Source: Protostelium mycophagum
Lineage: Eukaryota; Evosea; Variosea; Protosteliida; Protosteliaceae
Assembly: GCA_002081555.1 (NCBI GenBank)
Contig: MZNV01002264.1
Location: forward strand, 1-29,002
Direction of reading: 5' to 3'
DNA: 29,002 nt
This document shows, in pieces, positions 10,130 to 20,156 of the stretch (positions are counted from its first letter, which is position 1; every line of letters begins with the position of its first letter). The notes under the pieces were generated by a model. The model saw only the letters and a list, made by a program, of their open reading frames with translations. It was not told where the DNA came from and did no database searches. Both the position numbers and the translations under genes were made by a program.

Positions 10130-11829
10130 CTACGATTCATTTATGAACGGAATATTCAGCTCTTCCGCTTCCTTTGCTCCGAACAGAGGCCACATCAACC
10201 CAGCATCCAAGTCATCGGTTCCCAACTCATCATAAAAAACCAAAGGCTTTCCATCATCACCAGGTTTCTGTGTGACTCGCCATCTCTATAACGTATCAGT
10301 GTTTTGAAAAATGTGTTGTGCGCGCAGAATTAAAAACATTGAGATGAACATTGTATCCAACTGGAAATACAACAATGATGCAAATATAGACACGCACCAG
10401 ACCAACGGTGACCTTCAGCCATGGGAGGGTCAATTGGTAATCCTCCAGACTTTCACCTCTCAAATCCCGCAGAATATTCTTTGCAGCAACCTGGATTGTA
10501 TAAATACCTTTATTTTTATATAGAGAACAATTATATCCCAAAATTTGAATCGAAATATAAAAAAGTACTAATTAATACAACGCCATATAATTAATGTAGC
10601 AGTATGAACATTTAAACCGTCACCGTAATGAATCATATTCAAAGGAATTTTCCATTTAATTTTATCATGCATAAGATATTAATAGAATCTGCGGTCACCT
10701 CGGCTTGAAAATATCCCGCATTTCCTGTCTTGGGAGCCCCAGTGTGTGCCACATCACCCACCGCATAGACACGAGGGAAGGCCTCATCTCTGATTTGCAG
10801 TGTGGGCCGCACTTCGACGGACCGATGTGTACCATGGATCACTTCCGGAGCGAATTTTTCAATCAGTTGAGTGTTGTAACTTTCGAAGAATTCAGAACAG
10901 TTTTCAACAAAAATACTCACGATTGTCCTGTACATCGGATGATATAATCAGCATCAAAGATCTCCCCAGTAGTTGTCACGACTTTCCCCCCGTCCTCATC
11001 CCTTCCCTCATGATTGAGTGTCACGTCGACACGTGTTCCCAAGACAACTTGTACACCCATCTCCAATAATCGTTTGTAGATAGCTTCGTGCATCTGAATG
11101 TCGTATCTGTTGAGTAGTTGCATCCTCGAGTGAACTAAAGTAACCTTGTGATGTCATCATGACGTTTAAATCTACAACGCACCGATTTTTGCGGAAACAA
11201 GTCCTTGACATCCCCAGCAAATTCTGAAATCTCAATAAGATCTACGAGAACACGATGTAAGTGTAAACTTACGAATTCCAAGTGCCCCTCCCCCAATGAT
11301 GACAACCCTTTCTGAATCAACTAACTACCACGATCAGGTTGTTCAAATCTGCTCACTCACTTTTTGGCGGAATTTCCGCAGCCAGATCAAATCGGCAACC
11401 TCCACATGCGTTTTTGTAATGCCGGTCTGAGGTTATTCAGTTCTGATTCCGGAATTTTACACGAGGAACAAAATGTCTACCGCTCTCGCTTGCATCATGA
11501 TCGTTGAGCCCTTTGGACAATCATCAAATAGGAATCGGTACGGAATAAAGCCCTTATGTTCGTGTCCTAATTTGTTCAACATGGAGGAAAACCACGATTG
11601 TCACCGACCTTCAATCATTGTGAATCGAGGAAGAACGTACAGATGATGCATGTGACTGTTCTTTTCGATCAGTATCACTCTATGAGTTGAAGGTAAATTC
11701 TTGGCCAAAGTCCTGGCTGCATGTGCTCCTATTGGGACTCAGCATCAGCATTTATCTTTCTTTACCTGCATAAGATCCTCCCAAGACGATAACATTGATC
11801 CTGTCATCTGTATCTGTGCCCATGTTCAT
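10130..11829 (-). CDS. AIF2/FSP1-like FAD/NAD(P)H oxidoreductase
   Basis: Starts MNMGTDTDDRINVIVLGG at ATG 11829 and ends PFINES at TAG 10130-10132. It has the two-dinucleotide-fold plan of pyridine-nucleotide disulphide oxidoreductases. The N-terminal FAD motif is VIVLGGSYAG; then YVLPRF and GHEHKGFIPYRF follow, as in the AIFM2 (AMID/FSP1) group. The central NAD(P)H motif is VVIIGGGALGI (about 11300), followed by FAGDVKDLFPQKSVTLVHSR. The C-terminal FAD-contacting motif is VYAVGDVAHTGAPKTGNAG (about 10720-10770). Introns are 35-60 nt; the one at about 11150-11185 opens GTGCGTTGTAGAT and carries the dispersed motif. Animal FSP1 reduces ubiquinone and suppresses lipid peroxidation, but that specific activity is not shown here. 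No mitochondrial presequence is apparent. MITE-like DNA lies in its upstream region. Confidence 0.88.
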
Positions 11830-11942
11830 CACGTGTTGCGATGAAGAACTGAAATTTATTAGAATTATTTGAAATGGTCGGAGAATTGCCACAAATCCCG
11901 ATAGAAGTCGGAAAACAGGATCAACTTTGTTAATTCAATAAA

Positions 11943-12241
11943 TGGAGATGTGGTGATATGCATCAGAAATTATGACTAATAATGAATAACGTTATATCCC
12001 AAATGCAGTCATGGTTGAGTAAAATGACAAATTCATGACTTCGATATTTTCCAGGCTATTATCGCTCTCTGGAAAATATACCTTGAAATTGCAACCATAA
12101 ATGCAATTTTCGTTGTCAGAAAAATGCCCAAAATAGTACTATTTTCCATGGCCTCCAAATATGAGTTACGTCAGTCTGCATTTGGGATATAACGTTATTC
12201 ATTATTAGTCATAATTTTTGGTGCGTATCACCACGTCTCCA
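11943..12241. mobile_element. MITE-like element with 66-bp terminal inverted repeats
   Basis: The left arm, 11943-12008, and the complement of the right arm, 12176-12241, agree at 62 of 66 positions. The last 40-plus bases (through ATAACGTTATATCCC and AAATGCAG) are identical, and the four mismatches are all transitions. The whole element is 299 bp and has no ORF. Inside are two further hairpins: ATATTTTCCAG (12044) with CTGGAAAATAT (12069), and AAATTGCA (12086) with TGCAATTT (12102). Flanks are AT-rich (AATAAA left, ATATAT right) and no clean target-site duplication is visible. It lies in the promoter side of the AIF2-like gene, 114 bp upstream of its ATG. Confidence 0.75.
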
Positions 12242-12352
12242 ATATATAAATATAATATATATTACTGGTATTTTTAAATCGAAATAAGACAAAATATAAT
12301 GAGCATTGTCGATCCTTTTTATCTACACATTTGTTTTCTATGGATGGCATCA

Positions 12353-13953
12353 TTATACAGTTCCGGGGTACTGTGCGCTTCCTGATGGACAGAATTCCAT
12401 AGTGTATTTGGTGACTCCGGCGGGGCAGGCGTGAAGCCCAACTCCATCATCATAAGAGTACGCATAAACTCCGGGAGCCATGGCGTGTACCGCGGCAACA
12501 AATTGTGTGTTCTCGATAGGACCTGCTCTGCAAGCAGTGGGTGTGATGCACCCGTTAGAGGGGCTGCAGTTGCTTGGGGTTGGTGTCGGACAACTAAAAT
12601 AATCAATCTTTTGTAGATGTGAAGATGTACTTACCACATCCACATAGGGCTTCCAGAGTCCTCTGGCTGTTGAAGTCCAAATGGCACTCCCCAGTTCAAT
12701 CTCTTGCAAGGTGACATACATCCCAAAATCTGGCCGTTCTTGATGATACGCAAGTCAACGGACTTCAATTGGACGTTCTGACCCAAAACATTGACGCTGG
12801 TATAGTTTCCGTTGGCGGACAAGTCCTCACCGGAGGGACATTTTCTTACGTCGAGTGTAGAGGCGTCAACTCCCTGATGATTGTCAATTTCTATTTATGT
12901 GGAACACCTCGATGTAACAAAATATGTATGTCATTACCTTAAATCCACAGTTAGATCCGATACAGTCGCATTGAGAGGTATCTCCAAGAGGTGTAAGCTT
13001 GTAAGGGATAGTCCATCCATCGACCTGAGAGGTATCGAACCAGGTAGTTGGGTTGGCGGCGTTGCAAGAAGAGCCGGGTCTGCATCCCCATGTGGCCTCG
13101 AATAAACTGTCGACAGGGGGTGTACATCCTCCTGAAGGGCAACCTCCGGGGGGGTTGGGCCAGTACTAAGTTTCCTTCAACACGAGTTGACTAGATTTAT
13201 GATTGTACGCACCTGCATCTGGTCTCCGATTGCGCAGTTCTGTCCGTTGGAATCACATCCATATTTGGCCTGTAATATTCAATAATTTGTTGTCTTCATG
13301 CAATCATGAGGACAAAATGATTACCCAGAATCTGCTTCCAGAGAGTCCAGTGTCTGGCACAGTGTAATCGACGTAGCTTCCCGGAAGGGCTTGTAAAGAA
13401 GTCGCTGACTGACCTGGCAATGGCGCACCTGCACCACCATATCTGGCCTCAAACCACAGAGTTGACTTGCAGCTGTTTATGATACGTAAGTCGGCGGTCT
13501 GGGTGGGGTATTGGTTTGGTGAGGGGGTTGGGTTTACCACAGGGCTGCTTGTGGTAGTTGGTGTAGCAGCCTTCGATGATGACGTGGTCGAAGACTTGGC
13601 CTGCGAGATCGATTTCGCAGCGGCAGTTGTCGCTGCCTTGGTGGTCGATTTAGCAGCGGTAGATGTCTTGGCTGCGCCTTGTGCTAAAGCTCCGTTGGCA
13701 CAGTTGTAAGCGGTTGGATCGTAGCACTGCTGATTGACACAGATCTGTTGTCCTTTGGGGCAAAGTCCCGTCTTTCCATCGGGTCCCGTGAGACATGACA
13801 TCTTGGTTGGGTCGTAACACCCCCCATTACTGTGTATCGTCAGAGGGTCGATGATCAGAAGAATGAGACGTACCAGCTCTGTAAACCAGTTCCACACTGG
13901 GCAATGACTGCTGAGACGAATGCTAAGACGAACAATAATGTTCTACCCTGCAT
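12353..13953 (-). CDS. Secreted thaumatin-like protein with CYDP-type Cys-rich N-terminus
   Basis: The signal peptide is MQGRTLLFVLAFVSAVIAQC from ATG 13953; the stop is TAA 12353-12355. The first intron (13830-13873, 44 nt) splits the mature N-terminus. Two Cys-rich units with CYDPTKMSC and CYDPTAYNC follow, a motif seen in amoebal and fungal secreted wall-binding proteins. An Ala/Thr/Ser linker (about 13690-13500, likely O-glycosylated) comes next. The thaumatin-like domain (about 13490-12360) contains ADLRIINSCKSTLWFEARYG, LFEATWGC, CPSGEDLS, KNGQILGCMSPCKRLN and YAYSYDDGVGLHACP, with many cysteines for the family's disulphides. Thaumatin-like proteins bind or cleave beta-glucans and can be antifungal. 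A role in wall digestion, feeding on fungi or defence is inference. The family is clear, and the length and linker fit an extracellular protein. Confidence 0.9.
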
Positions 13954-14571
13954 TTTGTATGTAGCCGTTGTTGGTGTTTTTCTAAGTATACAACAGAGAC
14001 AACCCTATAAGACGGGTATTGTAGCTCTTGTTGGTGTTTGTACAAAGTGCTGCTGCCTGGTGTGTTGGCTCGCTAGCTCGGCTGAAAATGATTTTCAACA
14101 AAGACAAAATACCAAAACCGAATCTTGTAAAACTACGGTATCTAAACGAGGCTGAAACGCGGTATCAAACGTTGATGTCAAAAACTCCTACTTCTCAAAA
14201 AAAGATGTGACAGGGATGTGTGCGAAATCTCCGGTAGTGGAGGTAAAAATTCACCCCTAAACTCACGCCGAAAAACTTGCTCGGGCTTCGCCAGTCGATT
14301 CGCGAGGAGTGCGGTGCATGATCGTGCTTCTTGTTGTGGAGCCCAGTTTGTGGTACTTTTGAGACTTGCAGATAGATCTGAACATCAGCGGGCTCAAAAG
14401 AGCGTATCGGCACATGTTGGCTTCCATGATTTCTGAAATCTGCGACCTGGGCACAATCTTGTGAGCAGCCTGATTGGAAGCATCATGACTTTTTACGCAA
14501 ATTCTTGTTACTCGGGTGGTGCAACCTTCCATCTCAGGACACCTAATCGCCAATTTATTTCAAATCAGTAA
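13954..14571. other. Divergent promoter region between the thaumatin-like and RAD9 genes
   Basis: This 618-bp interval separates two genes read outward. A 96-codon frame on the minus strand (14263-14553) is open but matches no family known to me and overlaps other open frames, so it is not called. TTGTTGGTGTTT recurs at about 13970 and 14028 in the thaumatin-gene proximal promoter. Confidence 0.45.
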
Positions 14572-16357
14572 ATGCAATGTATCATACCAAAGAATTACAT
14601 GAAACTATTTGCCAAGAGTGTGCAGTGTTTAGCTAAAATAGGAGAGGATCTGTACATAGAGGCTGTTAGAAAGAAGGTGAGTTCTGATCCTACTTTCCAG
14701 CTCTGATAGAATTCAAGATCATATTCAGAACGTTAAACTCATCGCGCGTTGCCTTCTTTGCCTTCTTCTTGGACGAGAAGTTCTTCGAGGATTATTCATT
14801 AGAAGACAACATTGAGAGGAAATTTGCGATCAAATTAAAATCCTGCCAAGCCGTATTTAGGCAGTTCGATACTGTTGAGAGATGCATTTTCAGACTAGAT
14901 GAGATACAAGAGAGAGTCATCTTTGAATTGATCTGTAAACATGGTGATTATCATGCCATGTTTGAGAATACTGAAAGACCCACAGGAATCCGTAAAGTGT
15001 ATAAATTGACATATGAAGTGATCGAACCCATCCAGGCCCTCTATAACAAAGATAATGCTGTGAACAGCATGATCTTCGCGCCTCGCAAACTGATGGAATG
15101 CGTCGGCAACTTTCAGACGCAAGTCGAGGAGATATCTCTGAGTGTTTCAAAAGATAGTGTATTACTCCAATCTTTTTCAGATGAGGCCGCACCCAAAACA
15201 AAAGCCAAGTCGCAGGTGAGAAATGATCGAAGAAATAAAAATTGAGTGCCCAGGAATTGAAAACGAGGCTCACTATGGATGTGGGGGACTTTGAATCTTA
15301 TGATATCTCACTTCCAACGTGCCTTACTTTCTGTCTGAAGGGTGTGACATCATTTTTTCTCCAGCAAGAAATATTGAAACAACAAAATTAAAATTCATAT
15401 ATAGACAGAGTTCAAAGCGATTTTGACATTCTGTGATGCAGCAGGACAATCTATTTACATGAATTTTGAAAAGAGCGGAAGACCAGTGTTGCTTTCCATC
15501 AAGTATTTCGGTGTCTTTGAAGCCGATTTTGTTTTAGCCACACTATTGGATAACTCTTCACAACAATCAACGGATGAGTCTCAACCTACAGAGCATAAGG
15601 GTTATTTTAGGTATCATATTTCTGATGTGATACAATGAATTACGAGAAAATATATAATTGAAAAACCCAGCACAAACGACTCCAACATTGTCACACCAAC
15701 GAGCAACAAGAAGATGGATAAGTTCAATACCAACACACCCAGAAGTTCCGGTAGAACTGGATATAGAAGCGAAGACAACAATAACTTTTCTCCTTCCCCC
15801 AACAACTATGGCTTTCAAGGTCAGTCACAAAAATATCGATTTGTTGGAACTGCGGATTTTGGGCGGTTCTTTATATCGGAATTATAAATAGAATATAGTT
15901 ACTTGCATGAGCTCATGTGCGATCACAAAGTAAGTGATTTATAGGGAGCAACACTTTCGTCTCTTCTGGAGGGACTTCCACCCCTTCGAATATTACGTCC
16001 GGTTCCCAGGGACAATATTACGACAATCAAAATGCTCATGCAAATTATGATAACTACAACGAAGAAGACTATGAAGTATTGTTTACCACAATTATTTCAT
16101 CTTAAAGATATGGCAGGTTCCTGCCTCACCCCCTCGAGAGGAAAGGGCCTCTAAGATGGCTAGAACATCATCCACAACCAGACCAAATATGTACACACCA
16201 CCCCAGAACTATAGTTCAAATTACAGTAGTATCCCTCCTACTGAGCCACGGCAGGGTGATTTCTTGAACAAAGATAGATAATGACCTAATATATTCATTA
16301 GAATACACTTATGATGATGAAGATGAAGAGATTCCTGCCAGCCCACCAAGACGATGA
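14572..16357 (+). CDS. RAD9: RAD9 homologue, 9-1-1 DNA-damage checkpoint clamp subunit
   Basis: RAD9 forms the PCNA-like 9-1-1 ring with HUS1 and RAD1 and recruits checkpoint kinase activators to damaged DNA. The upstream ATG at 14572 (MQCIIPKNYMKLFAKSVQCL) aligns with the start of animal RAD9 better than the ATG at 14599. A 41-nt intron then joins VRKK to IIFRTLNSSRVAFFAFF, matching the RAD9 'RTVNSSR.AY.CF' block. Further family matches are CQAVFRQF, the LTFCDAAGQ region, GRPVLLSIKYF and EADFVLATL. From about 15660 the tail is Asn/Ser/Tyr-rich and disordered (YYDNQNAHANYDNYNEEDYE), with two SPPR sites (PASPPREE and PASPPRR) just before TGA 16355-16357. RAD9 tails are phosphorylated in other organisms; the SP sites could serve this here. 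Seven or eight short introns interrupt the gene. Confidence 0.9.
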
Positions 16358-16359
16358 TA

Positions 16360-16370
16360 AATAAAATAAA
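16360..16370 (+). promoter_or_regulatory. Two overlapping AATAAA signals after RAD9
   Basis: AATAAA occurs at 16360-16365 and again at 16365-16370, starting three bases after the TGA stop. This suggests the RAD9 3' UTR is very short, as for the LysM and half-LIM genes. Confidence 0.55.
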
Positions 16371-16480
16371 GGTTGCCAGATTTGAGGTAATTTTTGTTGA
16401 CACAGAGGAAGCAATAGTTTCCCATGATTGTTCATCATCAGGTACAGCACTGACAGCTATTGCATTAGGTGCACCTAAAT

Positions 16481-16905
16481 AGTATCAGAACAGTCCTTTT
16501 TCTTGTTTTGTTTTGTTCTGACTTTGTTCTGTTTTGTTCTGATAAACTGGACCGTTCTGTTTTTGTTTGATTGCAAATCAGAACAAATCAGAACAAAATA
16601 AAAACAATTTTCAAAACAATCTCAAAACAAACTCATTTATCATATAGTAAAAAACACTTTTTTATGTCAATATGAATTCACATTATCAAAATACTGTGTA
16701 ATATATATTATACTAATCATTATGGCTTAAAATTCTAAGTATTTTTTATAGATTTAAATTTAGAGAAGAATTATTTATGTTGTTTCTGTTCTGTTCCTGT
16801 TTTGTTCTGATTGTTTTGACATTTTTCTGTCTGTTTTGTTCTGTGTTCTGTGTTTTGTTCTGAGAATGTTCAGAACATAACTGTGTTCTGTTCTGTTCTG
16901 ATACT
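16481..16905. mobile_element. GTTCTG-rich element bounded by 13-bp inverted repeats
   Basis: It begins AGTATCAGAACAG (16481-16493) and ends with the exact complement CTGTTCTGATACT (16893-16905), 425 bp in all. Within it GTTCTG or CAGAAC occurs 16 times, clustered towards both ends, while the centre (about 16600-16780) is AT-rich. Short terminal inverted repeats plus many copies of a subterminal hexamer are typical of non-autonomous hAT-like DNA elements, where the hexamer binds transposase. No clean 8-bp target duplication is visible, so the class is inference. It has no ORF. Confidence 0.55.
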
Positions 16906-17300
16906 CTTTAGAATATTAGAATTGTGTATACTTACATGAAATAGAATGGAAAGAGAGAAGAAGAACAAAAAGAAAAGGTAAACTCACAAGACAGTCCTGA
17001 AATTTGGACGTTGCGCTTCAAATGCTTTATTACTCAGCCATAACAGCCGTTCCATGAACACTTGAATCTTTCTAATTTCCGCGTCGTGCGTTGTAAATGC
17101 ACACGCTTAACTTTGCAAACTTTAATAAATAGACAACAATGTTGATTTAAACGTTGTTGTGACTTGCAAATAAATTATATTAATTTATTTGTTCTTTATG
17201 TCATTGATGCCTGATACAACGGCCTGTTTCTCTCCCACATGAAAATGATCAGGATGCACCTAAAAATGGCATACTTGTATGACCAGATAACAGGCATAAT
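16906..17300. other. AT-rich intergenic stretch
   Basis: No gene is recognised here. It contains a perfect palindrome, CAAATAAATTA-TAT-TAATTTATTTG (17167-17191), and next to it an imperfect inverted pair ACAACAATGTT / AACGTTGTTGT (about 17139-17161). These may be a cruciform-prone site or an old element end. Confidence 0.4.
17167..17191. repeat. Perfect AT-rich palindrome, 11-bp arms
   Basis: The arms CAAATAAATTA and TAATTTATTTG are exact complements around a TAT spacer. It lies between the GTTCTG element and the unrecognised minus-strand coding region. Function is unknown. Confidence 0.7.
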
Positions 17301-18024
17301 CTAACACCTCAAAGTGAAACTGTCTTCAGCACACAATATTGCTAACTCTGACTCAGTAGCCTCAGACACTACCACATACATGAATGCATTCTGAGTCTCA
17401 AAAAAGACAACACCCAGAGGGCTCCACTTTCCTCCCCAAGGACTCACCCAGAGACCTGAATAATTAAAATTAAAAGAAGGAGAACATACACAATAAATAA
17501 AAAAGATGAAAAACTTACCAACTCAATGCCTCCATCAACAAATCCTTTGCCCCCTCTAAATGGCATACAATGGTGTACTCTGGATCAACTTAACATTTTT
17601 CTGTACTGACTTGTCTATTGACAAGCAGTCTGCAGTTATTCAGTAGTTTGATTTCTCTTGAGATTCTTCTTAATAATCCATTCTACAAAAGGTTACAGCT
17701 TACAAAGAATTGAGGAGAAAAAACTTACTAATTAAGGTAAATGCGTTGTGAGAGATTATCAGAATTTTTTTATTGTATATAAGATCTGTCTAGATCTATT
17801 GTAAGGACAAGGTTTTCTTTTCTTTGAGAAAAGTCTTAGGTTTTTCTCACTGCTAGAGAGTTGTAGAAGTTATTGGCATAATCACCACCTCTTCCAACCT
17901 TCTTAGTTAGAATTGGGTTGGTTTTTACTGGGAGCAATTTTGCAGAAGAGAATGTGATTGCAGAGTTATAATCAAAAGAGAACAATATAATTTAAACACA
18001 ATGTTGGCAGAAGACTTTCACTAT
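17301..18024 (-). pseudogene. Degenerate or mis-modelled coding exons of unknown family
   Basis: Reading leftward, several stretches look protein-coding but are broken by in-frame stops. About 17990-17750 gives FSSAKLLPVKTNPILTKKVG, then GRGGDYANNFYNSLAVRKT, stop, DFSQRKENLVLTIDLDRSY, stop, KNSDNLSQRIYLN, all in one frame. About 17580-17520 gives YTIVCHLEGAKDLLMEAL followed by a GTAAGT donor. About 17450-17301 gives WGGKWSPLGVVFFETQNAF and SEATESELAILCAEDSF, ending at TAG 17301-17303. The stops may lie in short introns I failed to place, or this may be a decaying 3' part of the gene at 18025-19320. I do not recognise the family. Confidence 0.3.
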
Positions 18025-19320
18025 TTATAATTCTGGTTTTAATCTCACTTGAATGTATTCTAACTCTTTGCAGAGTTCTACTATTGAAGGTGGTGGTTGC
18101 ACATCTTTTCTGATCAGAAATGACAAGGAGAATGTATGAGTACTCACCCTTACTAGAATATATATGTATTTGAAATGCAACCTCTTCCTTATCCCTCTTC
18201 TTCAGATGATCAAAGAATGTGGTTCCAAATTGTTGAACTACACATAAATCAATGACAATTACATTGTTTGAAGTTACCTTCGATACATATGGCCTTTCCA
18301 AACATTTTATCAACCAAGTAGATCAGACCATCATCGTTATTGTGTTTGACTCCGGCTGTATGTGTCAGAAAAGAACAACAATTGAGAACAGCTCACCCAT
18401 GGTGAAATTAGTTGTGACTTGCAGATTGTTCAATACCAACTTCAAGGAATCAATATCCATGTCACCGTAGAGAGCAAAAAAATCTAAGCCTTTTTGTTTG
18501 CTCAGAAATTTTGCCAGATATTCGGCACAACTAAAGTCGAACATTGTCACTGTTATGATCAGAATCGAACAAATGCATCCTTACATTTCAATTGGATGTT
18601 TTTTAACTTGTCTGACTCTGAGACTTGAGCCAGTCTTTCATATTCTTCTGCTGTAGGATCCTCTATTGCCGTTTCAGAAAATTGTCAATCCCATCAACTC
18701 ACCTTCAGCTTTCAAGTGTGAGATGTACTCTGTATATTCCAGGTAATCAGATATCTTTTCTGCAAGGAAAGTTGCTGCAGGTTCAATCCTCAACACCGCT
18801 TTAAACCACTCAACTGCATAGATCTTTTGGTATTTCTTGTCTGAGATAGGATGTTGGAGAGGCATAGCGTGTTGAAGTATCTGACGGCCACGCTTTTTGA
18901 TAATCTGCAGGCATCAGAGGTGCCAGTAACCTTGCTTACTTGTTCTTTGTCTTGTGGTCTAAGTCCATCTACTTCTTCTATCCACTCTCTGACAAGGATC
19001 TCTTTCCCATTGTGATTGTGGGACTTTCGCATGATGATAATCTGATCTTTGCTGATCTCCGAACATTTTCGTACCCAACTACAACGAGAAGAATAACCAT
19101 TTTCTTGGAAACCAACACCTGGAAGAATGCGTGGTCAACATTGCATTGAGCCCTTTGTACATATGCTGATACATCTTTGTAATTTCAGAACAATGTCTCA
19201 ATACCATCAAGAATCTTTTTGACACCAGAGCCGTAAGCTAAAAATAGAACATTCAAGTCATTGTAGATAGTCATTTGTCTCGTAATAATTTGGACGGCGC
19301 TGACCCAAATTTATTCAAAA
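18025..19320 (-). CDS. Multi-exon protein of unknown family
   Basis: The codons look genuine and introns have regular borders, but I recognise no domain. Clear exons, in order, include KDQIIIMRKSHNHNGKEILV and WIEEVDGLRPQDKEQ (about 19050-18955). After a GTAAGC intron come IIKKRGRQILQHAMPLQH and EYTEYISHLKAE (to 18710), then DPTAEEYERLAQVSESDKLK. Next are MFDFSCAEYLAKFLSKQKG and LYGDMDIDSLKLVLNNLQ (about 18545-18402), GVKHNNDDGLIYLVDKMFGK, and FGTTFFDHLKKRDKEEVAFQ to SSKGEKDVQPPPSIVELCKE. One model stops at TAA 18025-18027. The protein is soluble, Lys/Glu/Leu-rich, with no signal peptide or membrane segment in these exons. The 5' end is uncertain: two frames are plausible between 19150 and 19320. 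It is divergent from the kintoun/MYND gene, with starts close together. Confidence 0.5.
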
Positions 19321-19347
19321 TCATCCTTCGCCACCCGCTCAAAAAAG

Positions 19348-19879
19348 ATGTCTAACTTTACATTGACACCAGAGGTCTACTCTCAGCTTGCTTGTCTGCA
19401 TTTCTGAAAGGTGTTAGGAGCAGAAGAAGTTTCAAGAATCCATGAAAGATCCAGAGTTCATGAAGTTGTTCACAGAGTACGCCAAAGATCTTCAGCATTC
19501 TGAGACCAAGAAGGTGACATATGATCAACATTAAGATGCTGATGTCAGGATTTTGAGGCAAAGATTACAGAAGCTGAACAATCACTTGGTCTCTCCAACA
19601 TCAAAACAGTAAATCTCGGGAAGAATGAACCTAAAGATCAGGCTCAGATGTCACCACCATCGAAACCAGAGGAGAGTGTGAGTCTTTATTGACGGCAATC
19701 ATAGCTCGATTTTCCAACAATGAACTCAGCCATCAAATCAACAGAGTCTTCCAAGATGCACAAAATGTGGAGCAGCTTCGACAAAGAGATGTTCACAATG
19801 CAAAGCAGTCTGGTATTGTTCCAGAGAATGTCAAGCCGAGAGCTGGTCCGAACACTCAAAAGTATGTGTCAAGAGATAA
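19348..19879 (+). CDS. Kintoun (DNAAF2)-like N-terminal segment fused to a MYND zinc finger
   Basis: The gene starts at ATG 19348 and stops at TAA 19877-19879, about 135 residues in four exons. Spliced, the N-terminus reads MSNFTLTPEEQKKFQESMKD, then PEFMKLFTEYAKDL and KKDFEAKITEAEQSL. This 'DPEF...F..YA..L.....++..E..I...E' pattern is the start of kintoun/DNAAF2 and PIH1 proteins, which help preassemble axonemal dynein. A Ser/Pro linker (MSPPSKPEES) follows. The C-terminus is a MYND finger: RCTKCGAASTKRCSQC, then VWYCSRECQAESWSEHSKVC, with all expected Cys/His. The rest of kintoun (PIH and CS domains) is absent. A dynein-assembly adaptor role, by analogy with MYND-containing ZMYND10, is inference; the MYND finger is certain. 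Confidence 0.8.
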
Positions 19880-20156
19880 ATCAACAAAAAAATCTCATCA
19901 CTCTTTGTTTACATTCCCTGCGGCAATGAAGTTCTTTGGTCCTCTGTCCATATTCTAAATAACTTCTCCATACTTGTCTCTTCTTTCGTTTTTGAGCTCC
20001 AAAAAAATTCTTTCATCTTCACGATTAAACCTCCCGACTTCCCATCTCTCCTCACTATATCTTCATCAGTGATTTGGCAGAAATGATTTCACATTTGGTC
20101 AGTCATATGTGAGATTTTCCATGTGGTGTGCCGAGAAGGCAGGATGATTTTCATGA

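Noticed and set aside
14263-14553. 96-codon minus-strand ORF between the thaumatin-like and RAD9 genes
   Set aside because: No recognisable domain, overlapped by open frames in other phases, and starts only about 18 bp from the RAD9 ATG; more likely chance in promoter DNA.
17301-18000. Use of a non-standard code (TAA read as Gln) to explain in-frame stops
   Set aside because: All other genes in the window end sensibly at TAA, TAG or TGA and read through none of them; unplaced introns or decay are simpler.
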